From Chthonomonas sp. UBA1950 (GTDB lineage: Bacteria > Armatimonadota > Fimbriimonadia > Fimbriimonadales > Fimbriimonadaceae): a stretch of DNA of 48,768 nt. Made by a program: the position numbers and the translations under genes. Under the pieces are notes generated by a model that made no database searches, was not told the DNA's origin, and saw only the letters and a list, made by a program, of their open reading frames with translations. The stretch covers positions 40,738-89,505 of the forward strand of contig DDEQ01000011.1 in the NCBI GenBank assembly GCA_002336105.1, in the 5' to 3' direction. Positions 9,369-17,670 of the stretch are shown here, one piece after another (positions within the stretch are counted from its first letter, which is position 1; each line of letters starts with the position of its first letter).

Positions 9369-9731
9369 ATGCCGATTGAATTAATTACAACTTATTGTAT
9401 TACTGGGTTAGTAGTGTTTTATTTATTGAGAAGGTTGTCGCAAGCCCAACTCAATTTAGGAGCACTAGTTGCCTTACTGGCAATAGGTTATTTACATGGA
9501 CTCAGTATCGCAATTGCTATTAAAGAGGAACTCTTTAGAGAATGGCCCTTTGTAGCATTTTGGGTGATACCATTATCCTGGGCGATATCTGCCATTGCAC
9601 TTCTCCTATCTAAAATGCGTAAGGGCGCGATTATGCGAGTGAAGACAACCGCTTATAAATATTTCTACGGGACCTCTTTGTTTATGGCATTTCTAGCGTA
9701 TTACGCAGGTGTCCTTCGACCGCCGTTGTGA
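9369..9731 (+). CDS. Small four-helix membrane protein, candidate immunity protein for the Rhs tip
   Basis: 120 residues with about four hydrophobic helices (starting near ITTYCITGLVVFYLL, LGALVALLAIGYLHG, FVAFWVIPLSWAISAIALLL and LFMAFLAYYAGV) and basic loops. It starts 32 bases after the Rhs stop in the same direction. In Rhs loci the gene directly after the toxin tip usually encodes the cognate immunity protein. A membrane immunity protein would suggest a toxin acting at or from the membrane. Its composition is AT-richer than the Rhs core, typical of swapped tip-immunity pairs. Function is inferred from position only. Confidence 0.6.
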   Translation: MPIELITTYCITGLVVFYLLRRLSQAQLNLGALVALLAIGYLHGLSIAIAIKEELFREWPFVAFWVIPLSWAISAIALLLSKMRKGAIMRVKTTAYKYFYGTSLFMAFLAYYAGVLRPPL

Positions 9732-9744
9732 TGGAAATCCACAA

Positions 9745-9781
9745 AACATTGGGTTATCTAGTTTGTAGATAACCCAATGTT
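9745..9781 (+). terminator. Long perfect hairpin after the immunity candidate
   Basis: A 16-bp perfect inverted repeat: ACATTGGGTTATCTA at 9746-9760 pairs with TAGATAACCCAATGT at 9766-9780, plus one more A-T pair, around a 5-base loop. It starts 14 bases after the stop of the small membrane protein and precedes the displaced Rhs tip, so it likely ends the Rhs-immunity transcript and leaves the next cassette silent. Confidence 0.6.
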
Positions 9782-9855
9782 ACTAGCTTTACATGACTAG
9801 TCTTCAGTTAAAAGTGATGTATTAAGACTTCACTTTCTGATCCAGTTCAGGAGTA

Positions 9856-9974
9856 GGAAAGGTGGATTCCACGGGAACGAAGACGTTCATGCGCGATGGC
9901 GTGGATGTCACTGATCCCGTTCTCTCTGATGGTGCTGCCAACTACACGAGTGGAGTATCGGAAAGAAGATCTGG
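9856..9974 (+). repeat. Direct repeat of the Rhs core (copy of 8524-8642)
   Basis: About 119 bases nearly identical (five or so substitutions, mostly synonymous) to 8524-8642 in the intact Rhs gene. Similarity continues more loosely through the LGHRYYDSSTGRFLTRDP region. This homology lets recombination swap the downstream tip onto the full-length gene. Confidence 0.85.
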
Positions 9975-10755
9975 AACCAGTAAATTCTACGGATCAGATC
10001 GCTTAGGTTCCGCAACTCAAGAGACCACCTCTGCTCAGACTGTATCGGCAACAAAGACCTACGACGCCTTCGGAATGCTCACCGCCTCAACTGGCTCGTC
10101 AGCATCACCGTTCGGGTTCGTCGGCTCCGCAGGCTACCAGTCCGACAACGATTCTGGCCTACAACTCCTCGGTCACCGCTACTACGATTCATCAACCGGT
10201 CGGTTCCTGACTCGAGATCCCATCAAGGCTGGGAGAAACTGGTATCGATACTGTGGCAACAATCCAGTAAGTGTTCTTGACCCTTGGGGTCAAGATGGTG
10301 GGTATTTTCAAGTAATAATAAATCTAGTTAAGGGAAATAAGAAACTTGAATATCACGTCGCTGAAGATGCGCTTCAACATGTAAAAGACCTCCGAGAGGG
10401 AGGTGAAATAATAGGTCACGGTGGGCACAACGGTGGTCCAAAACACTTTCATAATACGGTCCCGGACCCAGAGAATCCCAGATTTTATCTCAAAGATCCG
10501 ATCTCCGAGATCCATGTGACATCACCAGATGATGCGGACGCAGCTCCTGCACCGGAATGGTCCAATTGGAAGGATGGGGCGAAATGGGTTCCTTATGCAT
10601 CTTTTGCCATTTGTATCTTAACCGAAGACTATATGGGCGCTGGCGAAGAGTTCGGTAAAATAATCGATCCGTATGTTAAAGACTCTCACAAAGGATTTAA
10701 CGCATTTGCACGGCAACGATGGCTAGATAGCGAAGACGCCGCACTGCTCGGGTAA
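9862..10755 (+). pseudogene. Displaced (orphan) Rhs core fragment with alternative toxin tip
   Basis: An open frame of 297 codons with no leader and no YD cage. It begins inside the core repeat (DSTGTKTFMRDGVDVTDP), passes LGHRYYDSSTGRFLTRDP and NPVSVLDPWGQD, then carries a unique tip of about 155 residues rich in His and Gly (IIGHGGHNGGPKHFHNT). The first possible start is GTG 9862, with no ribosome binding site, so it is probably untranslated where it lies. It is best read as an older tip kept as a recombination donor. The downstream small gene is its likely immunity partner. The tip family is not recognised. Confidence 0.75.
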
Positions 10756-10761
10756 TCCATA

Positions 10762-10814
10762 TTAATAACTGATCGCTAAGACGAAAAATACACGGATCAG
10801 TGATCAGTTATTAA
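10762..10814 (+). terminator. Inverted repeat after the orphan Rhs tip
   Basis: TTAATAACTGATC (10762-10774) pairs perfectly with GATCAGTTATTAA (10802-10814) around a 27-base spacer that contains a further GATCAG. It starts 6 bases past the orphan tip stop. It could be a terminator or a recombination-associated palindrome. Confidence 0.4.
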
Positions 10815-10847
10815 CTTAGTTCTGCTTTTTGAGAGATTGATTCGTTT

Positions 10848-11324
10848 ATGAATAATTCTGAGTATCAGTCTGAGGACTTTGCTGAAATACTGTCGGTGGT
10901 TAGCTTTCTTGGAGTATTATTCGCTTCTACATTTTATAGTGTGGATCCCGTTCGCTTGCCATACTACGCCCCCACTCATTTGGACTTGTACCGGCTTGAT
11001 GCGCTTTTAGTAGATCGTCATATATTCGATGAACTCGTTGAATTGCTCGTAGCACGGGATATTGGGGATTACTGCGAACTAGAAGATCTACATGGGATTC
11101 TTAGATTGGAAAGTCCTGATCAACGTATAGGGATTCTCGGTTGTCCACCAAACAATTTTGCTGCACATAGTGCTCAAAGTATAATTGATAATCCCAACAT
11201 CCTAACACATTACGGTCAAGTTGTCTTTCCCTTAGGATTAAGACGAGGTGATAACCGATGGTTATTCATTAACCCTACTGGTAGCGATGAAACAGGAATG
11301 AGGCTTCTGGTCTTCCGACATTAA
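10848..11324 (+). CDS. Hypothetical protein, candidate immunity protein for the orphan Rhs tip
   Basis: 158 residues, acidic and soluble-looking apart from one hydrophobic N-terminal stretch (EILSVVSFLGVLFASTFYS). I recognise no family. It follows the displaced Rhs tip by about 90 bases on the same strand, the usual place for an immunity gene. Local base composition is AT-rich like the other Rhs accessory gene. If expressed from its own promoter it could protect against neighbours that still use this tip. Confidence 0.5.
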   Translation: MNNSEYQSEDFAEILSVVSFLGVLFASTFYSVDPVRLPYYAPTHLDLYRLDALLVDRHIFDELVELLVARDIGDYCELEDLHGILRLESPDQRIGILGCPPNNFAAHSAQSIIDNPNILTHYGQVVFPLGLRRGDNRWLFINPTGSDETGMRLLVFRH

Positions 11325-11526
11325 GACAATGAACAGAGTTTCAACCGAAAGACGCCAAGACTGGTGCCTCATACATGAGGCTTGATTCGGATTGTTAGCC
11401 TGTCTGCTTGTGTTGGAGCTAAGAATTTTGGACTCCATTTGCTGGGGGGCTAAAATAGTTGCATATATCACGACAATCTCGACGGTTAACACGCTATTTT
11501 TGCTCTGTGTGCTATTAGTAGTTTGA

Positions 11527-11655
11527 ACAGCGGCCCTCCAAGCCACGGCCGAGATCGATGCTCAGCGAGAACGCGACGCCAAAGCGCTCATCGCCAAGCC
11601 AAAAAGAACACAACAAGAACGCATCGCCAAGTACACCCAAGCTAACGGTGACTAA
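11527..11655 (+). pseudogene. 3' gene remnant (charged helical C-terminus)
   Basis: After an in-frame TGA at 11524-11526 there are 42 codons of coding-like sequence ending at TAA 11653-11655. They encode a strongly charged helical segment (ALQATAEIDAQRERDAKAL, then KPKRTQQERIAKYTQ). There is no start codon, so it looks like the tail of a gene whose front was lost. The parent family is not identified. The rest of 11325-11781 shows nothing else except a terminator. Confidence 0.4.
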
Positions 11656-11674
11656 CCTCAAACAAAAAAAGAAA

Positions 11675-11710
11675 CCCCTCGGCTAATAGTGCCGAAGGGG
11701 ATGCCTTTCT
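11675..11710. terminator. Bidirectional terminator hairpin
   Basis: CCCCTCGGC (11675-11683) pairs with GCCGAAGGGG (11691-11700) with one bulged base. A run of seven A's interrupted by GAAA lies upstream and TGCCTTTCTC downstream, so on the minus strand it has a strong T-tract. It separates the gene remnant from the PEP-CTERM gene. Confidence 0.65.
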
Positions 11711-11781
11711 CTTGGTCGTACAATTACATCGCTACAAAAAAGCTGTTGTCATTTGACTACGTCCTCTTATAATGAACCCGT

Positions 11782-12303
11782 ATGAATAAATTACTTTCTT
11801 CTTTCATCGTGTTGGCTGCTCTGGCTGTCTCCGCGAACGCTGCATTTTCACTGTCCGTAACGATGACGCCTGTTGATGGTGATTCGCGTTGGACCGACAA
11901 AACGACCGAATGGGTGCCAATGCGCCTCACGCTCACGAACATCGGAACGGTTGCGGCAACCGGAATCGAATGGGATTTTGTGTCCACCGCCCCTGGCTAC
12001 ACTCGCCTTTGGGGTGATCGTCCAACATCTGAATTCGTGATAGGATCGGGCGAATCATTTTCCTGGGATGCGGGCTTCTGGTGCCGATCAGCAGACTATT
12101 TCCCTGGCTACGCAAACCATGCTAACTTATGGGACTTGCAGACGCTTTATGTGAATTTAGAGGCTAAGAATATTAAAGAGCTTTCATTGCCAGCCCAGTC
12201 ATTCCAGAGCAATTCAGTCCAGTACAATGTCGTCCCGGAACCGTCCACCTATGCGGCATTGATGTTCGGGATCGTTCCTTTCATCAAGCGAAAGCGACGC
12301 TGA
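11782..12303 (+). CDS. PEP-CTERM sorting-domain secreted protein
   Basis: 173 residues. An N-terminal Sec signal peptide (MNKLLSSFIVLAALAVSANA) leads a small beta-rich domain. The C-terminus is a PEP-CTERM signal: VPEPSTYAALMFG, hydrophobic helix, then KRKRR. The family is exported, processed by an exosortase (EpsH/Xrt type) and found in bacteria that make exopolysaccharide. The mature function is unknown. It is convergent with the phage tailspike, 23 bases apart, and appears to be the last host gene before the prophage. Confidence 0.88.
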   Translation: MNKLLSSFIVLAALAVSANAAFSLSVTMTPVDGDSRWTDKTTEWVPMRLTLTNIGTVAATGIEWDFVSTAPGYTRLWGDRPTSEFVIGSGESFSWDAGFWCRSADYFPGYANHANLWDLQTLYVNLEAKNIKELSLPAQSFQSNSVQYNVVPEPSTYAALMFGIVPFIKRKRR

Positions 12304-12313
12304 TTCAATTCAC

Positions 12314-12345
12314 GCTAGCTTCGTCACTACGGAGGCGAAGCTAGC
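12314..12345. terminator. Hairpin between convergent host and phage genes
   Basis: GCTAGCTTCG (12314-12323) and CGAAGCTAGC (12336-12345) are a perfect 10-bp inverted repeat. It overlaps the stop codon of the minus-strand tailspike gene and follows the PEP-CTERM stop. It has no clear T-tract on either side. Confidence 0.5.
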
Positions 12346-13664
12346 GCTGCATCATAGACGTCTGCGGTTCCTTGGAACTGAGCAGGTGGCTGAACGCTCC
12401 AATTGTTAGCATGAAGCGAAACGCTACTCATGTCGGCTGACGCACTTGCCACAGCTCCGTCCCAATATGTCCCAGCCGTCGGGTCTTTATAGAATGTGTT
12501 GCCAGTGATCGAGTTGTTCGCGCTGCTGGCTGAAGTCTCCCATGCGATCAAAGAGTTCTTACTGTAGGCAAAGGTGCATCCAGTGACAAGCAGGTCTCGA
12601 ATGCCAAGATTAGCTTCGTAGGAACCGTAGATCAATCCTGTCCCTATGTGATGAATATAGCAATCGCTCAACGTGATGTATCGGTTTGTGAACGCCCCAG
12701 CCGCCTCGTTTTCGCAAGCGAACGAGATACCCTTGGACGGAACTCCACCACGGTAGTATTTCGTGTCTTGAGTCGAATAGACCTCGCAGCCCGAGACGGT
12801 CACATGCTCGACGTTATCAAGATAGATGCCGACTGAATAAGCATCGTAAACCTTGCAGTCGATAACTCGGTTCCCGGTCGATGTTTGTTTAGCATAGCGT
12901 AGCCCTATCCCTTCGCCCATCCCCTTGTAGACCGTACATTGCTCAATCGTGACATCCTTCACGTAGGCAGCTCTTAAGCCTGGTGGCCAGTTAATGCTCG
13001 ATGATTTCGCCTGAGTATAGTTGAACTGTCTTTCAGCATATCCGTGGATCGTGCAGTTGTAGACATAGGCATTACTGATATAGGTGACGACGCCGTTTGA
13101 ATATGATCCAATGACCGAGATTCCAGCACCGTATGCGTTCGCGACTTCGCAGTTCTTCACCGTAACGTTGTCCGCAGCGATGACGATACCGTCGCCTCCA
13201 CCGAAGTTGAGGATCGTAGCATCGGAACTGTTTTTGATATTGATACCGTCAACGGTCGTTCCTGGCGCAAAAATCCTCAGTAGGGCGGTCGAGTATCCAT
13301 CCGGGAAACCGCCACTGACGACGATAGGGATATTGTCTCCACAGATTGTCGGCTTACAGCCCGGAACAGCCTTAACGGTTAGGTTCGACTTCGTGCTTGG
13401 GATTGTCTGCGCGCTGATTGGATAGTAAAGATGGTCTTCGTCCCCACACACCCAAATCGTGCCACCATTGGCTACCATCTGCGCAGCGAGCGAGATTGAG
13501 GCGACAGGATTGCCAGCGCTACCCACGTTTGTGTCTGAGCCAGGCACAACCCACGAAGTAGGAGCGACGTAGACATTATTGACATCGAGCTCATAGGTAG
13601 GCATCACGCGTGAGCTTTGACCTATGAATCTAGGAGACCTACTGTACGTCCCGGTCCTGCGCAT
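12327..13664 (-). CDS. Right-handed beta-helix tailspike / polysaccharide-degrading tail protein
   Basis: About 445 residues. After a short head segment it shows repeated beta-helix rungs: DGINIKNSSDATI, NVTVKNCEVANAYGAGI, AYVYNCTIHG, DVTIEQCTVYKGMGEGI, HVTVSGCEVYS and others, the pattern of pectate-lyase-like parallel beta-helices. Phage proteins of this kind bind and often cut surface polysaccharide and set host range. No catalytic motif can be assigned by eye. ATG 13664 follows GGAGG by 8 bases and overlaps the previous stop (TAATG). It is the last gene of the late operon. Confidence 0.75.
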   Translation of the reverse strand: MRRTGTYSRSPRFIGQSSRVMPTYELDVNNVYVAPTSWVVPGSDTNVGSAGNPVASISLAAQMVANGGTIWVCGDEDHLYYPISAQTIPSTKSNLTVKAVPGCKPTICGDNIPIVVSGGFPDGYSTALLRIFAPGTTVDGINIKNSSDATILNFGGGDGIVIAADNVTVKNCEVANAYGAGISVIGSYSNGVVTYISNAYVYNCTIHGYAERQFNYTQAKSSSINWPPGLRAAYVKDVTIEQCTVYKGMGEGIGLRYAKQTSTGNRVIDCKVYDAYSVGIYLDNVEHVTVSGCEVYSTQDTKYYRGGVPSKGISFACENEAAGAFTNRYITLSDCYIHHIGTGLIYGSYEANLGIRDLLVTGCTFAYSKNSLIAWETSASSANNSITGNTFYKDPTAGTYWDGAVASASADMSSVSLHANNWSVQPPAQFQGTADVYDAALASPP

Positions 13665-14281
13665 TACCCTGACCTCCAAACATTCCAGATCTTCGAATTG
13701 TTATCGCAGACAAGCTGGATAGCTTGGTACGGCGTGTTCAGAGTAATACTCGCGTGGCTCACTCCGCCTTCGTAGATCACAGTGCCACTTGACGCAACGA
13801 TGGTCACCGGGTAAGTCCCAACCGTTCCTTTCGCATCTTTGATAAATATCTGATTCGAAGTCCCATACAAAGTTATAGTAATTGCGGCAGTGAGCGTACC
13901 AATAACCTGAACGGCAGACGACGAACCAGAAAGAGTTGCGTTCGCGGTGTTTACAGTGTGGCTATAGTTGATAGCGCAGTCGCACTGTAAGAGGCGAGTT
14001 GCAACGGTGTTTCCGTAAACGCGAAGACACGCTCCTGAAAGCGAAACGCCGACGCCCCACCATGCGAAACCTCCGCTACCTGAATCGGTAGATCCAAAGA
14101 AAATAGGCGCAGACGGTGTTCCCCATGCCTGAAGGACTGCGCCAGAAGTAGGAGTTATGATCGTGCCGACATTTAGCTTACCGACTGAAACTGCAAAGCT
14201 GGTCGAGAAGTTAGCGACATTGGTACATACCGTTGATGTGTCGATTGATCCGCTACCGCCTCCGCTTGGAAACGTGCTCAT
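13664..14281 (-). CDS. Tail fibre/adhesin-like structural protein
   Basis: 205 residues, low in charge and rich in Ser, Thr, Gly and Val (SGGGSGSIDTSTV, TANATLSGSSSAVQVIG), typical of beta-structured fibre domains. It overlaps its neighbours at both ends (4 bases with the gene before, TAATG with the tailspike after), so the three are translated together. It probably links or decorates the spike. No specific family is recognised. Confidence 0.6.
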   Translation of the reverse strand: MSTFPSGGGSGSIDTSTVCTNVANFSTSFAVSVGKLNVGTIITPTSGAVLQAWGTPSAPIFFGSTDSGSGGFAWWGVGVSLSGACLRVYGNTVATRLLQCDCAINYSHTVNTANATLSGSSSAVQVIGTLTAAITITLYGTSNQIFIKDAKGTVGTYPVTIVASSGTVIYEGGVSHASITLNTPYQAIQLVCDNNSKIWNVWRSG

Positions 14282-14550
14282 AATGATGACTCCTTGTTCA
14301 CGACAATCAGATCTCGAACGTCTTCAGGGATGTAAACGTCCACCACCAGCGACCACATGAATCCCGGAAAAAGCTGCATCCCCATCCCTTCGGTCTCGTC
14401 GTAAGGCTGGATGTCACCAAGGGCCAACGTCTCACTATTCTCTGGTAGCGTAACCATGAATTCGCCCAAAGGGCGTTCGTTCTCACCAACAAGAGCTCCT
14501 CGAAAATTCCAAGGAGTATTCGAGGATAATGTCCAATTTCGAGCGTCCAT
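14278..14550 (-). CDS. Hypothetical small tail-associated protein
   Basis: 90 residues, acidic, with FRGALVGENERPLGEFMV near the start and PEDVRDLIVVN near the end. No family recognised. It starts at an ATG directly overlapping the previous stop and ends 4 bases into the next gene, within the fibre cluster, so it is probably a virion or fibre-assembly component. Confidence 0.6.
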   Translation of the reverse strand: MDARNWTLSSNTPWNFRGALVGENERPLGEFMVTLPENSETLALGDIQPYDETEGMGMQLFPGFMWSLVVDVYIPEDVRDLIVVNKESSL

Positions 14551-14930
14551 TACCCAACCCTCCCCATGGCCACGATGTCACTTAAGGCGAGAGTCGATAT
14601 CGTGATAGGAACGCCTGTCCGCGCTCCGGTATTGCACAAGATGCCTGCGATCTGTGAATTCGGCATCACGAATCCAACCGCATCTTTGAACGAGTACCCG
14701 TTGGCAAACGTTAGGCTCGCGGCAATCTGAGTCATCGTCTTTGTGTTCGTGAGGTAGTCAGCATTTGTCGCCGTTCCAAAGGCAAACGCGACGCTACCCT
14801 CCGCGATGGTGTCGCCGTCAGAGTTAAGAAGCCCGAACGACATACTAGCGATCGCTGCAGACTTGGCCGCGAACTGATAGCTGGCAAGAGGAGGCACACT
14901 TGCCCCGATATCGACGATCTGTTTAAGCAT
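14550..14930 (-). CDS. Hypothetical tail protein
   Basis: 126 residues, Ala/Ser/Thr-rich, uncharged in the middle (AAKSAAIASMSFGLL, AFAFGTATNADYLT), beta-prone. ATG 14930 is chosen because GGAGA lies just upstream; an in-frame GTG at 14957 would place a 16-bp palindrome inside the coding region and lacks its own ribosome site. It is followed without a gap by the 90-residue gene. Position suggests a fibre or baseplate accessory. Confidence 0.6.
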   Translation of the reverse strand: MLKQIVDIGASVPPLASYQFAAKSAAIASMSFGLLNSDGDTIAEGSVAFAFGTATNADYLTNTKTMTQIAASLTFANGYSFKDAVGFVMPNSQIAGILCNTGARTGVPITISTLALSDIVAMGRVG

Positions 14931-14941
14931 AAGGTTCTCCT

Positions 14942-14957
14942 GTGCAGACGTCTGCAC
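14942..14957. repeat. 16-bp palindrome, copy 1 (GTGCAGACGTCTGCAC)
   Basis: A perfect 16-bp palindrome, extended to 18 bp here by flanking T and A. On the minus strand it is followed at once by the AGGAG ribosome site of the 14550-14930 gene. The same palindrome occurs at 36320 and 47310, and with one change at 45692, all inside the prophage. Confidence 0.85.
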
Positions 14958-14964
14958 AAAGCGT

Positions 14965-15528
14965 TTAGGGAAGATTCGAGATATCGCTTCCGAGGACTGG
15001 CTCTGTCACCGAGAGCTGATCAGATGACCCTTGAACTTGGATCGTGGCGGTGATGCCAGTGAAAGGTCCAAGGCGAGCGACGCTCGGGTCCGGTGTGTTT
15101 GGAACGATGTAAGTGATGTCGTATTCCAGCGCCCAGCAAATGCCGTTCACGTGGCGTTTGTCGTCGTAGGTCAGCTGACCTCGAGAGTAAACACACTTCT
15201 CGACCTGGTCGCCAAGGAACTCATCATCCTGGAAGATCTCCACGATCGTATCTGCTATAACGTCGAGCTGAACTCCGGCATCAACGCCCGAAGCCTGAAT
15301 CTCGATCTGGATCTTTAGCTCGCGCTTGGAAGTCCAGTTGTCCAGCCGATCCGCCGTTTCCTCAGTTCCAAAAAGGACAATCGCGGGTAGCTCCTCATCC
15401 TGCAAGGGTGCAAAGCGATCGACATAGACACGGCTGCCGGCAAGTGTTTGATAGGCCCCGTCTACCGTGGCCAAGAGTCGGTCGCGCATGTACGCCTTGA
15501 TTCCCGAACGATTCGGTTGAATTCGCAT
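14965..15528 (-). CDS. Tail terminator/completion-like protein (gpU or Mu gp37-like)
   Basis: 187 residues. The opening IKAYMRDRLLATVDGAYQTL followed by VYVDRFAPLQDEELPAIVLFGTEE, a central basic strand (SKRELKIQIEI) and EYDITYIVPN near the end match the usual shape of small tail terminator proteins. These cap the tail and join it to the head. In Mu-like clusters such a gene usually precedes the sheath; here it sits among the fibre genes. Identification is by fold pattern only. Confidence 0.5.
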   Translation of the reverse strand: MRIQPNRSGIKAYMRDRLLATVDGAYQTLAGSRVYVDRFAPLQDEELPAIVLFGTEETADRLDNWTSKRELKIQIEIQASGVDAGVQLDVIADTIVEIFQDDEFLGDQVEKCVYSRGQLTYDDKRHVNGICWALEYDITYIVPNTPDPSVARLGPFTGITATIQVQGSSDQLSVTEPVLGSDISNLP

Positions 15529-15537
15529 GGGTCCCTC

Positions 15538-16089
15538 CTATTGGTAGCCGTACACAACAAAGTTGACGTCAGTCAAGCTATCGGTGATCTTGTAGTCAAA
15601 GTGCTGCCCGTTGCAAGGGACCATCATCGGTCCGATGGCGTGGTCGTTCTCATAAGAACCGCCGACACCATTTGTGAACGAGATCAGCATTTGCTGACCA
15701 GCGTTGCTTGGCCGCATGTAGATCTTCTGTCGAGCGTTATCTGGCCCGCCCTGGTTCTGAACGTAGCCGCCGATATACAGCCAGGTCGCAGTTATAGGAA
15801 CCCCAGCGATAGTGAGCGTATGCCAAGCGTTATCGATGGTTAAATCCGCTTTCACTAGGGTGACAAATGGATTCAAAAGAGTTGGCCGACGTAGCGCATG
15901 AATCGCGGCAATCAGCTGAGTGTTATCAGCTTTATTGAGAACGATTCCCGCTTCCTCAATAACGTTAACGATCTCGGTCTGAACCGCATTTAGCCAGTCG
16001 TCTGAGACCTTGGTTGGTTGGATCCCAAGACCGGGATCCCCTTCAGTAAAGAGACCGCCAACATTACCAGCGGAGTCTATTTTGTGCAT
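15538..16089 (-). CDS. Tail fibre-like protein
   Basis: 183 residues. The N-terminus (GNVGGLFTEGDPGLGIQPT, then DDWLNAVQTEIVNVIEEAG) is the common attachment segment of Mu/P2-type tail fibre proteins, followed by NKADNTQLIAAIHAL and a small beta domain. It is much shorter than a full fibre, so the receptor-binding part may be supplied by the following genes and the beta-helix spike. ATG 16089 has a strong AGGAGG site 6 bases upstream. Confidence 0.7.
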   Translation of the reverse strand: MHKIDSAGNVGGLFTEGDPGLGIQPTKVSDDWLNAVQTEIVNVIEEAGIVLNKADNTQLIAAIHALRRPTLLNPFVTLVKADLTIDNAWHTLTIAGVPITATWLYIGGYVQNQGGPDNARQKIYMRPSNAGQQMLISFTNGVGGSYENDHAIGPMMVPCNGQHFDYKITDSLTDVNFVVYGYQ

Positions 16090-16099
16090 CTGTTCCTCC

Positions 16100-16624
16100 T
16101 TATGCCTCGTAGGCAAATCCAACAACGGTGTGGGCAGGCTTGTACTTGTTCAGCAAATATTCAAGGAGCTCGTCAGGACCTTCCTCGACCATATTCACCT
16201 GCCAATAAAAGAGCCAGGCGGAACCATAAAGAAGGTCCCCGGCATAGCTCCCTGCGCAAAACGGCTTGTAACCATCCGAGATCGTCGCTCCAACATGCCC
16301 GTGCGCCGCCACGATCTGCAAAAAGTAGCTCTTCGACTGTCCGCCTTGGGCAATGAGCGCCGCCACAACATCCGCCTGGCGCTGCTCAACGGTCCCTGCC
16401 AAAGCGAACCCGGGATACGGCAAACCAACAAGCTTCTCATAGTCAGGAAGAAGAGCAACTGAGCTCGAGGGAATCACTTCCACCGTCAGATCTTCCGCCC
16501 CTTGCGAGATCCGGAACACTTCACCCGCGAACGAACCGACCAAAGCCCGAAGCTGCTCACCCTGCCATGCAATACCTCGAGGCAAAAGCGAAAGAATCTG
16601 CTCCTTGTATCCGGCTAGATCCAT
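16100..16624 (-). CDS. Mu gp48/YmfQ-like baseplate protein (DUF2313)
   Basis: 174 residues with the family opening LLPRGIAWQGE and a central PGFALAGTVEQRQADVVAAL, then CGS-like turns and a C-terminal LEYLLNKYKPAHTVVGF. Members sit at the baseplate periphery and connect fibres to gp47. It overlaps the baseplate J gene by 10 bases and precedes the fibre gene, the standard Mu order 47-48-fibre. Confidence 0.85.
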   Translation of the reverse strand: MDLAGYKEQILSLLPRGIAWQGEQLRALVGSFAGEVFRISQGAEDLTVEVIPSSSVALLPDYEKLVGLPYPGFALAGTVEQRQADVVAALIAQGGQSKSYFLQIVAAHGHVGATISDGYKPFCAGSYAGDLLYGSAWLFYWQVNMVEEGPDELLEYLLNKYKPAHTVVGFAYEA

Positions 16625-17667
16625 GTCACATCACCTAAAGCAGCCAGCTCATTGGTTGCGAGCACCACGTTTGCGCCTGGCACCGTTAAGGAGTGGTCCA
16701 CCACACCCGGAACGCTGGCTATCGCTTCATTCATCTGCGAAAGGTAAAGCGTTGAGCCAGGCGCACCATTGTTGGCAAAGAAGTCACTGAGCGAGGCTTC
16801 AACAAGCGCCTTAATAGAAACCGTGCTCGGCACCACACTAATCGTGCAGTCCACTTCAACAAGCGTCGGAGCAAAGCAAATCACATCGGCCGTCACCGGT
16901 GCCAGCTCCGCGATATAGCTAGCCATCGTCGCAACTTGGCCACTCGTCGGCACCGGCCCGCCAACTACCGAAAACGTGATGCCTACCGTTCCTGCTCCCG
17001 CATAGTTCGGGTAGCACCAGGCGTTCAAAATGGAGATATCAGGACATGCCAGCATCCACTCGATGTAATCCGCGTGGCTCCCACCCTGTGGCGGATCCTG
17101 GATCCGTTTCAGCAACCGAACGCGAAGAGCCGTGTCAGATTCCGCATCCACGCCCGGCACCTGGCTTGTTGCCGCTGTTACCGCCTCCGAATCAATCCCC
17201 GCGACTGGTTGCAGGAGTTGAACCACTTGGCCTGTCTGCAAGGTCCCAATGGACCCCGCGGTTACAGCGCGAACGTTCACCGTCGCACTACCTCCCGCCG
17301 TCGTCGCATCAGCCAGGCTCACATACTCCGTTCCACCGCTCGCAACAAAATAGGTCCCCGCTGCAAGCGTGATTCCGTCATCTCCCGATACCGTCAGGTC
17401 ACCCTCTGCAAAGCTCGCCGGAGTTCGGTAAATCCCATAGATAGCCGCCCACCGTTCAAGATGCTCACTCTCCGCGGTATCCGGCATCACCTGCCGAGAA
17501 ATCCACTGAAGATAGCCCCAAAGCAGATGACAACTCCCCGCGAATACACGGCCAAGCACCGAAAGCACCGACGTCGAAAGCAAAGGTGCACTCGCATCGA
17601 TACCGCCTTGGATGTCCCCAGTGATGCGGTTAATTAGGGTTTGCAATGAAGGTCGACTAATAGGCAT
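16615..17667 (-). CDS. Baseplate J/gp47 family protein
   Basis: 350 residues. It matches the baseplate-J layout: N-terminal helices (SRPSLQTLINRITGDIQ), a beta domain with DGITLAAGTYFVASGGTEY, and the diagnostic block ESDTALRVRLLKRIQDPPQGGSHADYIEWML. The C-terminus (LYLSQMNEAIASVPGVVDHSL) is typical. It forms the wedge that triggers sheath contraction. It lies between gp46-like and gp48-like genes. Confidence 0.93.
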   Translation of the reverse strand: MPISRPSLQTLINRITGDIQGGIDASAPLLSTSVLSVLGRVFAGSCHLLWGYLQWISRQVMPDTAESEHLERWAAIYGIYRTPASFAEGDLTVSGDDGITLAAGTYFVASGGTEYVSLADATTAGGSATVNVRAVTAGSIGTLQTGQVVQLLQPVAGIDSEAVTAATSQVPGVDAESDTALRVRLLKRIQDPPQGGSHADYIEWMLACPDISILNAWCYPNYAGAGTVGITFSVVGGPVPTSGQVATMASYIAELAPVTADVICFAPTLVEVDCTISVVPSTVSIKALVEASLSDFFANNGAPGSTLYLSQMNEAIASVPGVVDHSLTVPGANVVLATNELAALGDVTWI

Positions 17668-17670
17668 TTG

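Noticed and set aside
11782..12303. PEP-CTERM gene as phage cargo
   Set aside because: It is convergent with the late operon, separated by a hairpin, has an export and sorting signal typical of chromosomal genes, and no phage gene lies to its left.
12352..12367. Fifth copy of the 16-bp palindrome (AGACGTCTGCG near the tailspike end)
   Set aside because: Only the inner core matches; the left arm differs at several bases, so it is not counted.
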